This document shows positions 44,139 to 52,621 of a DNA stretch of 64,000 bases, piece after piece; the first letter of the stretch is position 1, and each line of letters opens with the position of its first letter. A model generated the notes under the pieces. That model made no database searches. It saw only the letters and a program-made list of their open reading frames with translations, and had not been told where the DNA came from. The position numbers and the translations under genes are program-made. Location of the stretch: positions 124,001 through 188,000 of the forward strand of contig CAVZJG010000005.1 in the NCBI GenBank assembly GCA_963775575.1, in the 5' to 3' direction. This DNA is from Roseiarcus sp963775575 (GTDB taxonomy: Bacteria; Pseudomonadota; Alphaproteobacteria; Rhizobiales; Beijerinckiaceae).

Positions 44139-44969
44139 ATGATCCGTTTGAAGAGCTCCTTTTTCGTCCTCGCCGCGCTGGCGCTGCTGGTCGTGAGCGC
44201 CGCGGGCGCTCTCGCCGAGGACGAGGCCGCGCAACCGAACCCGCCCCGCCAGAGCTGGAGCTTCTCAGGGTTGTTCGGCGGGTTCGATCGGGCGCAGTTG
44301 CGGCGCGGGTTCCAGATCTACAAGGAGGTGTGCAGCGCCTGCCACCGGCTGAGCATTCCGTTCCGCACGCTCGGCGATCCCGGCGGGCCGGGTTTCAGCG
44401 AGGCCGAGATCAAGACGCTGGCGGCGAGCTACCAAGTCGTCAACGACGAGCCGAACGACAAGGGCGAGGTCTTCAAGCGGGCTGGCCTGCCCTCCGATGT
44501 TTTTCCCCCGCCCGAGTCATTCCCCAACGACCAGGCCGCCGCGGCGGCGTTCGGCAAGGCGCCGCCCGACATGGCGCTGCTCGCCAAGTCGCTCAAATAC
44601 GAGCGCGGCTTTCCCTGGTTCATTTTCGACGCCTTGCCGTTCGACCAATTTCAGGAAATGGGCGCCGACATGATCTATGCGATCCTGCTCGGCTACACGA
44701 AAGCCGACGATCCGCAGTGGAACCTCTATTACCCCGGCCACCGGATCGCGATGCCGCAGCCGATCGCCGACGGGGCGGTCGCGTATCCCGACGGCGCGGC
44801 GCCGACCCTCGACAATTACGCCAAGGACGTGGCGTCCTTCCTGAGCTGGGCCGCGGAGCCGACCCTCGCCGAGCGCAAGAAGATCGGGCTGCGCGTGATG
44901 ATCTTCCTGTTCGTTCTCGCGGCGTTGCTCTATTTCACCAAGAGGCGCATCTGGAGCAAGCTGCATTGA
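44139..44969 (+). CDS. petC: Cytochrome c1 of the bc1 complex
   Basis: 276 residues. Signal peptide (FFVLAALALLVVSAAGALAE), heme c site CSACH near residue 65, the sixth-ligand Met region (YPGHRIAMPQPIADG) and a C-terminal membrane anchor (RVMIFLFVLAALLYFTKRR). RBS CAGGGAAA. In-frame extension upstream is a shadow of petB. Completes the petABC operon. Confidence 0.96.
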   Translation: MIRLKSSFFVLAALALLVVSAAGALAEDEAAQPNPPRQSWSFSGLFGGFDRAQLRRGFQIYKEVCSACHRLSIPFRTLGDPGGPGFSEAEIKTLAASYQVVNDEPNDKGEVFKRAGLPSDVFPPPESFPNDQAAAAAFGKAPPDMALLAKSLKYERGFPWFIFDALPFDQFQEMGADMIYAILLGYTKADDPQWNLYYPGHRIAMPQPIADGAVAYPDGAAPTLDNYAKDVASFLSWAAEPTLAERKKIGLRVMIFLFVLAALLYFTKRRIWSKLH

Positions 44970-45046
44970 GGCGGCGGACGAAGCGAGGGCGCGATTCCCT
45001 CCCCTCGGCCCCGGCTTGAGAGGGCTGTCCGGCGCGAGGGGGCTTC

Positions 45047-45928
45047 ATGGCCAAGGCGATCGTCGGCGTCATCGGCGGCTCGGGGGTCACTCATCTCGAT
45101 GGGCTCAGCGAGATGCGGGAAGAGCGCGTCGCCACGCCCTGGGGCGAGCCCTCGGACGTCCTGCGTTTCGGCCGCATCGGGAATACGCAGGCGGTGTTCC
45201 TGTCGCGGCACGGCCAGGGGCACCGCTTCACGCCGACCGCGGTCAATTATCGCGCCAATATTTACGCGCTGAAACGCGCCGGCGTCACCGACATCGTCGC
45301 GGTTTCGGCCTGCGGCTCGTTTCGCCAGGATCTCTATCCCGGGCTGTTCGTGCTGATCGATCAATTCGAAGACCGGACCTTCGCGCGCCAGAGCAGCTTT
45401 TTCGGCGCGGGCTGCGTCGCCCACGTCTCGATGGCCCACCCGATCGCGCCGCGCTTGAGCCGGCGCATCGCCGCCGCCGCCGAGGCGGAGGGGATCGCCT
45501 GCCGCCTCGGCGGAACGTATCTCTGCATGGAAGGGCCGCAATTCTCGACGCTGGCCGAATCGCTCAGCTATCAGGCGCGCGGCCTCGACGTGATCGGCAT
45601 GACCGCCGCCACCGAGGCCAAACTCGCGCGCGAGGCCGAAATCTCCTACGCGACGATCGCGATGGTGACCGACTACGATTGCTGGCGCGAGGAACACGGG
45701 GCGGTCGACGTCGCCTCGGTCCTGCGAGTGGCCAAGGACAACGCGCATCGCGTCGCCGCGCTGCTGGCGCGCATCCTCAAAGACTTCCCCGCCGAGCACG
45801 AACCCTGTCCCATCGGCTCGGATCGCGCGCTCGACGGCGCGATCATGACCCATCCGGATGCGCGCGATCCCGAACTGATGCGCAAGCTGGAAGCGATCGT
45901 CGCGCGAGCCCTTGCAGCGGCTCCATAG
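45047..45928 (+). CDS. mtnP: S-methyl-5'-thioadenosine phosphorylase
   Basis: 293 residues. Cleaves methylthioadenosine, a by-product of polyamine and quorum-signal synthesis, to adenine and methylthioribose 1-phosphate. Family features GVIGGSGVTH near residue 7, LSRHGQGHRFTP near 52, CMEGPQFSTLAES and GMTAATEAKLAREAEI are visible. RBS GCGAGGGGG. Downstream of petABC in the same orientation but 77 bases away; co-transcription is possible. Confidence 0.95.
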   Translation: MAKAIVGVIGGSGVTHLDGLSEMREERVATPWGEPSDVLRFGRIGNTQAVFLSRHGQGHRFTPTAVNYRANIYALKRAGVTDIVAVSACGSFRQDLYPGLFVLIDQFEDRTFARQSSFFGAGCVAHVSMAHPIAPRLSRRIAAAAEAEGIACRLGGTYLCMEGPQFSTLAESLSYQARGLDVIGMTAATEAKLAREAEISYATIAMVTDYDCWREEHGAVDVASVLRVAKDNAHRVAALLARILKDFPAEHEPCPIGSDRALDGAIMTHPDARDPELMRKLEAIVARALAAAP

Positions 45929-46016
45929 GCGTATCGCGTCCAGCTCGAAACGGCGTCGCGCGCGCCGCCCGCCCATCTCGAAATCGTGCCGACGCGCGCA
46001 TTGGGCGACGCGCGCT

Positions 46017-46493
46017 TCAGCGCAGCGTCGGCGGCTTCCCGCCTTCGAGGTTCGCCTCCACGGCGGCGACCGCGTCGCGCAGGCGGCGCAACGACTGCAG
46101 GAATAGCGGGCGCGAGGGGCCGAGGACGTCGAAGACCTTCGCCGCGTTGCCGGCGAGCTGCTGGTAGATCGTCTCCAGCGTCCCGCGCCCGGTCGCCGTC
46201 AATTCGAGGCGCACCTGCCGCCGGTTCCCGGCGTCGCGCTGCTGGACGAGGAAGCCCTTCGCCAGCAGGCCGCCGACGCGCTGGCTGACCAGCGACTTGC
46301 TCATGTCGAGAAGCTCGCCGACCTCCGCGTGGGTCGGCCGCTCCATTTCGTTGACCGCCATCGCCAAGACGAACTCGGCGTAGCTGAGGCCGACCGCGTC
46401 GAGCACGCGCCGGCGCGCCAGTCGATCGAGCCGGGCGACGATCTCGTGCAGCAGGAAGACCTCGGTCTCGGTGAACCAGGAGTTTTTCGTCAC
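46017..46493 (-). CDS. MarR-family transcriptional regulator
   Basis: 158 residues from GTG 46493. Winged helix with recognition helix MSKSLVSQRVGGLLAKGFL and wing RRQVRLELTATG; alpha-helical dimer ends. It follows the reductase fusion gene by 19 bases on the same strand, so it is probably autoregulated through that promoter. The palindromes at 48783-48832 are candidate operators. Ligand unknown. Confidence 0.9.
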   Translation of the reverse strand: MTKNSWFTETEVFLLHEIVARLDRLARRRVLDAVGLSYAEFVLAMAVNEMERPTHAEVGELLDMSKSLVSQRVGGLLAKGFLVQQRDAGNRRQVRLELTATGRGTLETIYQQLAGNAAKVFDVLGPSRPLFLQSLRRLRDAVAAVEANLEGGKPPTLR

Positions 46494-46512
46494 GGGACTG
46501 GGCGTCGAGCCT

Positions 46513-48771
46513 TTAGAAGAGTTCGGTCAAGATTCGCCTCGCGCCGGCGCGCTCGAGAATCGCCCGGCAATCGGACACCATAGCGGCCGAGCCGCAGATG
46601 TAGAAGTCGGTCGTCGCCGGTTCGAAGGCGAGGCCGGCGAGGGCGTGCGTGACGCGACCATGAAAGACGCCGTCGGCCGCGGCGTCGCGGCTGGCGCAGA
46701 CGATCGTGCGCGACGGCAGCGGGGCGAGCGCGCGCGTGATGTCCTGCGCCGTCGTTCGGCAGCCGAAGTACAACTCGGCGGCCTCGATCTCGCCGGCCTT
46801 GGCCATCTCACCGAACATCGGCAGGAACGGCGCCAGCCCGGTCCCCGTCGCGACGAACACTTGGCGATGCGCGTTGCGCTCGAGACGATAGCCGCCAAAC
46901 GGCCCTTCGACCTCGGTCGTCGCGCCGGGCTCAATGGAATCGGCGTAAAGGGAGCCGTCGCCGTGCGTGCGGTTGCTGATCAGCAGCGTGACGCGCTTGC
47001 CGGAGGCCGCGGCGATCGAATAGTCGCGCCATTCGAACGGCGCCACGCGCAGCTTGACGTATTGGCCGGGAACGAAGCGGATCGGCTCGTCGAGCTCGAA
47101 CTCCAGCCCCCAGATCGAAGGCGTCAGCGAAGTCTTGGCGACCAGCGCGGCGCGCTTCTTTTCCGGCGAGCGCGCCGCCGCCGCCGCCGGCTTGGCCCGG
47201 TACGCCGCCGCCATGATGCGCATGAATCCGAAAGCGCCGAGAACTTTACTCGCAGCGACAAAGCCGCCCATTGTCGCGCCGGCAATGCCGAGCGAGGCCA
47301 CATCGGAGCCGCTGAGATAGAGGCCGGCGATCGGCGTTTGCGCCGAAAGCGGGCCTAAGCGGTAGCGCGCCGGAGTTCCCGGCAGGCCGTAAAAGACGCC
47401 CGCCGGATGCGAGGTGAAGTCCTCCATCGTCAGCGGCGTCGACAACTCGCTATAGCTCGTCAGCGCCTTGAAGCCGGGCACGGCGTTGTCGGCGAGGCTT
47501 AGCAGGCCGTCGGCGATGCGGTTCTTGAGTTCGAGATAATCGCGCCCACGCTGCCCGGTGGCCGAGCCGCGCCAGGCGGCGAACGCCTCAGGACGCAGAG
47601 TCGTGATCACCTCGGCGGTATGGAACCGGTCGTCGCCCGACTTCGCGGAAGGAAACGACAGATAGGCGTGTCGCGGCTCGCCTGCCAGGATCGCCGCCGT
47701 CGCCGCGTCGATGTCGTCGTGCTCAAACGTCGTGTTGATCCAATAATTCTCGCCCTTGACGCCGAGCGTGGAGACGGGCTCGGCGAGCCTGACATAGAGC
47801 GTGACCATCGACAGGCCGCCTTCCAACGCGTCGAGGTAGACGCGCGGCTTGGCGGTCAGCCAGCCGATCTCGCCGTCGGTCGGCAGCAGCTTGCGATAGG
47901 TGAGGCGCGCGCCGACGTCGGAAATGACGATCGGGGCGCGAAAGACGACTTCGATCGGCTCGCCGCCGCGCCGATCGAGGGCCTTTACCCCAACGGCGCG
48001 CCCGCCCTCGGTGAGGATCGCGGTGACTTCGTGGCTGACCTTGATCGCGCCGCCGCTCGCTTCGATCCCCGTTTCAAACGCGCGCGCGATGCGCCCGGCG
48101 CCGCCCTGAGGGAACCAGGCGCCCTTGAGATAGCTCTCGACCACGAGGGCGTGCAGCGCGAACGCGCTTTGGCTTGGCGGCAGGCCATAGTCGCCCCATT
48201 GCGATGCGAGCAAGGCTTTGAGCTCGGGCGAGCGGAAATGGCGGCGCAGGTAATCCCCGGTGGTTTGCGTCGCCTTGGCCGCGCCGAGCCGGCGCCATTG
48301 CGCGAAAAGGAACGCCAATGGCTGCGGCAGAAACTGCTGTTGGATGCCGAGGACATACCACGACGCAACGGAGCGCAGGTCGCGAAAGTAGGTCCGGATC
48401 GCCGGCGCCTCGTCGGGAAAGCGCTCGATCAGGCGCTGCAAGTACCGCTCGGGGTCGGAAGGCACGGCGAAATGCAGACCTGGATAGAGAAAGCGCTCGA
48501 ATTCGTCGGTCATCTTGTTCCATTCGAGCGCGCCGCCCGAGAGAAAATCGATGACGGTGCGGACGATCGAGCCTTTGTCGAGTTCGCCGACGTAGTGGAG
48601 GCCGACATCCCAGGAGGCGCCGTCGCGGCGGAAGACGTGCGTCTGGCCGCCGCGTTCCGAGTGCTTCTCCAGCACCAGGACCTTCATCCCCGCGACTTTG
48701 GCGAGAAGGCCGGCGGCGGACAAACCGCCAATTCCCGATCCGATGACGATCGCATCCCAAGCCTGAGCCAT
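46513..48771 (-). CDS. Fusion of a retinol saturase/phytoene desaturase-like flavoprotein with a ferredoxin reductase-like domain
   Basis: 752 residues. Residues 1-520 are a CrtI/RetSat-type FAD enzyme: dinucleotide fold VIGSGIGGLSAAGLLAK, EKHSERGGQTHVF, and C-terminal GLYLSGSDVASLGIAGATMGG. An Ala/Lys linker at about 520-537 leads to a ferredoxin-NADP reductase-like module (about 538-752): flavin motif RDYSIA, GTGLAPFLPMF for NAD(P) and FYICGSAAMVSDC near the end. The reductase half could feed electrons to the FAD half, allowing saturation of a polyene or other lipid. ATG 48771 follows GGAGAG. Separate proteins are usual, so the fusion is odd. Controlled with the divergent YedE genes by MarR. 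Confidence 0.82.
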   Translation of the reverse strand: MAQAWDAIVIGSGIGGLSAAGLLAKVAGMKVLVLEKHSERGGQTHVFRRDGASWDVGLHYVGELDKGSIVRTVIDFLSGGALEWNKMTDEFERFLYPGLHFAVPSDPERYLQRLIERFPDEAPAIRTYFRDLRSVASWYVLGIQQQFLPQPLAFLFAQWRRLGAAKATQTTGDYLRRHFRSPELKALLASQWGDYGLPPSQSAFALHALVVESYLKGAWFPQGGAGRIARAFETGIEASGGAIKVSHEVTAILTEGGRAVGVKALDRRGGEPIEVVFRAPIVISDVGARLTYRKLLPTDGEIGWLTAKPRVYLDALEGGLSMVTLYVRLAEPVSTLGVKGENYWINTTFEHDDIDAATAAILAGEPRHAYLSFPSAKSGDDRFHTAEVITTLRPEAFAAWRGSATGQRGRDYLELKNRIADGLLSLADNAVPGFKALTSYSELSTPLTMEDFTSHPAGVFYGLPGTPARYRLGPLSAQTPIAGLYLSGSDVASLGIAGATMGGFVAASKVLGAFGFMRIMAAAYRAKPAAAAARSPEKKRAALVAKTSLTPSIWGLEFELDEPIRFVPGQYVKLRVAPFEWRDYSIAAASGKRVTLLISNRTHGDGSLYADSIEPGATTEVEGPFGGYRLERNAHRQVFVATGTGLAPFLPMFGEMAKAGEIEAAELYFGCRTTAQDITRALAPLPSRTIVCASRDAAADGVFHGRVTHALAGLAFEPATTDFYICGSAAMVSDCRAILERAGARRILTELF

Positions 48772-48782
48772 GTCGCTCTCCA

Positions 48783-48831
48783 CATAAGTTTAAGTTATGG
48801 ACGGTTTATGTCATAAACTGTCGCATGTCAA
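48783..48831. promoter_or_regulatory. MarR-type operators on the promoter of the reductase fusion gene
   Basis: Reading leftward, TTGACA (reverse complement of 48826-48831), 17 bases, then TAAACC (48803-48808). A palindrome GAC-g-GTTTATG-T-CATAAAC-t-GTC (48800-48822) covers the spacer and -10. A second palindrome CATAA-N7-TTATG (48783-48799) lies just downstream. Both have the size of MarR sites; binding is inferred. Confidence 0.65.
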
Positions 48832-48894
48832 GGGCCTTGTCCATCCGGCGCGCGGGCCGGCGCACGCGACGTCGTGGAAACAAGCGCCTGGGCC

Positions 48895-48932
48895 TTGCAA
48901 CACAGCGACTATGTCTATATAGTTTATGGACA
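48895..48932 (+). promoter_or_regulatory. Promoter of the YeeE/YedE genes with MarR half-site
   Basis: TTGCAA (48895-48900), exactly 17 bases, TATAGT (48918-48923). The GTTTATG half-site of the MarR palindrome recurs at 48922-48928 over the -10, and TGTC...GACA arms (48912-48932) surround it. This suggests the same repressor controls both directions. Confidence 0.6.
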
Positions 48933-48945
48933 GAGGGAGTTTGTA

Positions 48946-49377
48946 ATGACGATCGATTGGGCGCATTTCACGCCGTTTTCCGCCCTTGCCGGCGGCGCGA
49001 TGATCGGCGCGGCCGCCGCGCTGCTGATCCTCGGCGCGGGCCGCATCCTGGGCGCTGCCGGAATCCTCGGCGGCGCGCTCGACGGGCGTGACGGAGAAGC
49101 GGCTTGGCGCTGGTCGCTGATCGCCGGGCTGGCGGCGGCGCCGAGCCTCGCGTACGGCCTGTGGGGCGCGACGGCGCCGGTTTTCACCGCGAGCTGGCCC
49201 GTTCTTGTCGTCTCCGGCCTGCTGGTCGGATTCGGCGCCCGGCTGGGGTCGGGTTGCACCAGCGGCCACGGCGTTTGCGGCTTGGCGCGGCTTTCGCCGC
49301 GCTCGCTGGTCGCGACGGCGACGTTCATGGCGGCCGGCTTCGCGACGGTCTTCGTCGTCCACCACGTCGTGGCCTGA
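48946..49377 (+). CDS. YeeE/YedE-family transporter, N-terminal half
   Basis: 143 residues with about four membrane segments. The conserved motif GARLGSGCTSGHGVCGL carries the family cysteines. YeeE/YedE proteins import thiosulfate or related sulfur compounds; in this two-gene form the second half is the DUF6691 protein that follows 19 bases on. The start follows GAGGGAGT. No sulfur-sensing BigR or dioxygenase gene is adjacent. Confidence 0.88.
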   Translation: MTIDWAHFTPFSALAGGAMIGAAAALLILGAGRILGAAGILGGALDGRDGEAAWRWSLIAGLAAAPSLAYGLWGATAPVFTASWPVLVVSGLLVGFGARLGSGCTSGHGVCGLARLSPRSLVATATFMAAGFATVFVVHHVVA

Positions 49378-49396
49378 ACAGATAAGGAGTCGCGCC

Positions 49397-49840
49397 ATGC
49401 GAAATGCGCTCGCCCTGGTGGTCGGCCTGATCTTCGGTCTCGGCCTCTGCCTCTCGGGTATGGTTCAGCCGGCCAAAGTTCTCGGCTTCCTCGATCTTGC
49501 GGGGGCGTGGGATCCCTCGCTCGCCCTCGTCATGGGCGGGGCGATCGCGGTCGCAGCGCCGGCGTTCGCGTTGGCGCGCCGCCGCCGCGTCGCTTGGCTC
49601 GGCGGCGAAATCGACCTGCCGAAGGCGACCGCGATCGACGCGCCGCTTGCGCTCGGCGCGCTGATCTTCGGCGTCGGCTGGGGTCTGGCCGGCGTCTGCC
49701 CGGCTCCCGGAGTCGTCGACGTCGGCTTCTTGAGTCCGAGCGCGATGATCTTCGTCGCGGCGATGGCGATCGGCATGCTGGTCTCGCGCCTCGCCGATTT
49801 GCGCTTGCGCGGCGCGCGGATCGCGACGCAAGATGCGTGA
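49397..49840 (+). CDS. YeeE/YedE-family transporter, C-terminal half (DUF6691)
   Basis: 147 residues with four membrane segments. Contains LCLSGMVQPAKVLGFLDL and the second conserved cysteine motif GWGLAGVCPAPGVV. Together with the preceding protein it makes a full YeeE-like channel. RBS AAGGAG. Confidence 0.88.
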   Translation: MRNALALVVGLIFGLGLCLSGMVQPAKVLGFLDLAGAWDPSLALVMGGAIAVAAPAFALARRRRVAWLGGEIDLPKATAIDAPLALGALIFGVGWGLAGVCPAPGVVDVGFLSPSAMIFVAAMAIGMLVSRLADLRLRGARIATQDA

Positions 49841-49858
49841 GCCTTCCCGGGGGCTCGC

Positions 49859-50365
49859 GTGATCAAGCTGTCGTTCGAAAAGATCCTGTTCGCCAGCCGA
49901 TGGCTGCTGACGCCATTCTATGTCGCGCTGGCGCTCGCGCTGGCGGCGCTGCTCGCCAAGGTCGGCGTGCGCGTCTACGACTTGGCGACGGGGTTCGCCG
50001 GCCTGGGCGAGGAAGACGTTCTGCTCGCCGCGCTGGGGATCGTCGACCTGACGCTTTCGGCGTCGCTGATCGTCATCGTCATCCTGTCCGGCTACGCCAA
50101 TTTCGTCGCGCGCGTCGACGTCGAAGCGCACGCCGACTGGCCGCGCTGGATCGCCGAGGTCGATTTCAGCGAACTGAAACTGAAGCTGATGGCGTCGATC
50201 GTCGCCATTTCCGCCGTCAAGCTGCTCGAAGCCTTCATGGACGTCGAACACGAATCGGACCGTGACCTCGGCTGGCGGACCGGCGTGCTGGCGACGTTCG
50301 TCGTCTCCGCCCTGCTGCTCGCGCTCGCCGACCGGCTCGGCCGTCGCCAAGGCGGCGACCGCTGA
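49859..50365 (+). CDS. YqhA/UPF0114-family membrane protein
   Basis: 168 residues, four membrane segments. The family start FEKILFASRWLLTPFYVAL and the middle LVDLTLSASLIVIV-like segment are present. Start GTG 49859. Function unknown in the family. Lies 18 bases after the transporter pair, so probably part of the MarR-controlled operon. Confidence 0.88.
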   Translation: MIKLSFEKILFASRWLLTPFYVALALALAALLAKVGVRVYDLATGFAGLGEEDVLLAALGIVDLTLSASLIVIVILSGYANFVARVDVEAHADWPRWIAEVDFSELKLKLMASIVAISAVKLLEAFMDVEHESDRDLGWRTGVLATFVVSALLLALADRLGRRQGGDR

Positions 50366-50375
50366 ACGCTTGGCG

Positions 50376-51302
50376 CTACTTCTCCAGCAGCACTTGCCGG
50401 CATTCCGGCGGCAGTTGCGCCAGCGTGATCGGCGGCTTGGGCTTGGCGTTGGGATCGACGCGCGGATGCAGCGCCTCGTCGGTGAACCACCACGCCAGCG
50501 ACTTGTCGCAGCCGTCGCCGGGCGGAACCGGGTCCTGCGGCTGGCAGGCCGTTTCGCCGGCCGGGCAGGCGATGCGGATATGGAAGTGGTAATTGTGCCC
50601 CCAATAGGGACGCACCTTGTTCATCCACGGCTCGCCGGCGGCGGTCTCGCACAGCGCCTTCTTGATCGCGGCGTTGACGAAGATTCGCTCGACCTCCGGC
50701 TCCTCCGCCGCGGCCTTGATGACGCCCGCCTGGCGCGCGCTCCAATGCGCGGGATCGACCGAGAGTCCGTCCGCGCCGACCATGTCGAGCGCCGACATTT
50801 CTTCGCGTTCGCTGCGGCTCAGCGTGCGGTCCGGCATCGGCGTCAGCCACACGTCGGCGTCCAGGCCGACCTGATGCGAAGCGTGGCCGGTCAGCATCGG
50901 CCCGCCGCGCGGCTGCGAAATGTCGCCGACCAGAATGCCCGGCCAGACGCCTTCGCGCGCCGCCTTGCGCGAAAAGCGTTCGAGGAAGGCGATCATCGCC
51001 GGGTGGCCCCAGTTGCGATTGCGCGACAGGCGCATCACCTGCCAGGTCTCGCCGTCGATCGGCAGCGCCTTGGCGCCGGCGAGACAACCGCGCGCGTAAA
51101 AGCCGATCGATCGCGTCAGGACCTCGGTCGGCGTCATCGCGCGGCCGAACAGCTCCTTGGCCGGCAGCTTCGGATCGGCGGGATTGGCGAGCGGCGGCAA
51201 GGGCGCGGGATCGAGGGCGCCCTTGTCCTGCGCGAGGGCGCGATCCGCCGCGCCGGTCAGCGCGGCGGCGAGCCACGCCGAAACGAGAAAGGCCGTTCGC
51301 AT
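50376..51302 (-). CDS. mepA: Penicillin-insensitive murein endopeptidase
   Basis: 308 residues. Signal peptide (RTAFLVSAWLAAALTGAADRALAQ). LAS-type metallopeptidase motifs: HASHQVGLDADVW with the zinc His and Asp near residue 141 and HNYHFHIRIACP near 235. Cuts D-Ala-meso-DAP cross-links in peptidoglycan. Convergent with the YqhA gene, 10 bases apart. Confidence 0.94.
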   Translation of the reverse strand: MRTAFLVSAWLAAALTGAADRALAQDKGALDPAPLPPLANPADPKLPAKELFGRAMTPTEVLTRSIGFYARGCLAGAKALPIDGETWQVMRLSRNRNWGHPAMIAFLERFSRKAAREGVWPGILVGDISQPRGGPMLTGHASHQVGLDADVWLTPMPDRTLSRSEREEMSALDMVGADGLSVDPAHWSARQAGVIKAAAEEPEVERIFVNAAIKKALCETAAGEPWMNKVRPYWGHNYHFHIRIACPAGETACQPQDPVPPGDGCDKSLAWWFTDEALHPRVDPNAKPKPPITLAQLPPECRQVLLEK

Positions 51303-52103
51303 CGTTCGCTCCCGCGACGCCTTCGATGGTCGCTGCGGACATGTCGGCTCGGCGCGACGGCGCCGTCAATCCCCTTCGTGCGCCTCGACGCGTCGCGAGG
51401 CGACGACAAAGAGGCGCGGGAAGGGCGGCGGCGCTCGGCATCGAAGCGTCGGCGCGGATCGGCGTTCCCATCGTCGGTCGTTTCGCCTATGACGCCGGAG
51501 GGAGGCAGCAATGCGCAAATTGCGCCCTCGCGACAAAATCACGACGGTTTTGCGACCGTGGCCGAGGAAAACGGGGGCGCGCGCGCGAGCACGAAAATGT
51601 CATTGCCGCCAAAAAGTTAATGGCTAAGCGGGCCGTCGGCCCGAGTTCCCTTGTGCGAATATGGCGGAATTGTTCCCGATTTTTGACGATGCGGCATCGT
51701 TGGCGGGCGGCTCGCGGCAACGTTTTCCGCAACGAACTTTGCCCGGTTATCAACCGGTTGAGGCGAGCCGCGGTCGCCTTATCGCCGCGCCTGGCCGCGC
51801 GCGGCGGGGGGCGTGTCGGTTTGTCGCCGCGAAGTGAGTTGATCTGTCCGCGCCGCCGTGCGATATTCGCCAGACAAGCATAGATCGATGCGGCGTGGGA
51901 GATCGAGTGCATTGCGGTGTATTTACCGAATTTACGACGAGAATACTGCCATGAGATGGTGAATTGGGTAGATTATATACTTGATTTCTAGGATTGGAGC
52001 GTGCTAGGTTACGCTGATGGTCCGATAATATTCTTGTGGTTTCCGTTAGCTTCAGGACAATCTAGAGTTCGTCACCACAGGGCGGGCTGTGGGAGGAGAG
52101 GCC
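51303..52103. other. 801-base gene-free region upstream of the rhodanese and dnaA genes
   Basis: No gene with support. It holds a perfect palindrome CGGGCCG-T-CGGCCCG (51629-51643), CAACCGGTTG (51751-51760) and an AT-rich segment at about 51915-52070 that is unusual for this genome (GATTATATACTTGATTTC). TTGATT, 18 bases, TAGGTT near 51980-52010 could be a promoter. No match to the DnaA box TTATCCACA was seen, so I do not call an origin. Confidence 0.5.
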
Positions 52104-52550
52104 ATGTCACTTCAACGACCTGCGGGGTACGCGGGGGACTTGTCCATTGCGGACGCCTACGCCGTTCTCGGCGAAGAGGAAAAGTCCGTCCTTGTCGACG
52201 TGCGCACCCAGCCGGAATGGGCCTATGTCGGCGTTCCCGACCTCGCGGCGCTGGGCAAGACGCCTATTTTTCAGGAGTGGCAGGTCTATCCGTCGATGCA
52301 AGTCGCCGCCGATTTCACGCCTCGCCTCGAAGTCGCGCTGAGCGCGCGCGGCGCCGATCGGTCGACGCCGGTGCTTTTTCTCTGCCGATCCGGCGTGCGC
52401 TCGCGCGCGGCGGCGCTCGCGCTCGCGAGCGCCGGATGGGCGCGTTGCTACAATATCGCCGAAGGCTTCGAAGGGGGGCTGGACGAGACGCGCAAGCGGG
52501 GCGCACTCGGCGGCTGGCGAGCCGGAGGCCTGCCTTGGATCCAGTCGTGA
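52104..52550 (+). CDS. Rhodanese-like domain protein
   Basis: 148 residues, one rhodanese domain. Catalytic Cys in LCRSGVRSRAA near residue 93; also VLVDVRTQPEWAYVG. Carries sulfane sulfur or acts in thiol chemistry. Start follows GGGAGGAGAG. Ends 71 bases before dnaA in the same direction, so the AT-rich promoter region probably serves both. Confidence 0.92.
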   Translation: MSLQRPAGYAGDLSIADAYAVLGEEEKSVLVDVRTQPEWAYVGVPDLAALGKTPIFQEWQVYPSMQVAADFTPRLEVALSARGADRSTPVLFLCRSGVRSRAAALALASAGWARCYNIAEGFEGGLDETRKRGALGGWRAGGLPWIQS

Positions 52551-52621
52551 TCGGGTCCTCGGGCGACCGATTTTCGCCCCTTGCTTCGTCGACGTCTCCC
52601 TCCTTCCGTCAAGAGAATCCG

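Noticed and set aside
51303..52103. A chromosomal replication origin upstream of dnaA
   Set aside because: AT-rich DNA is present, but no DnaA boxes were seen and the order usually has its origin near hemE.
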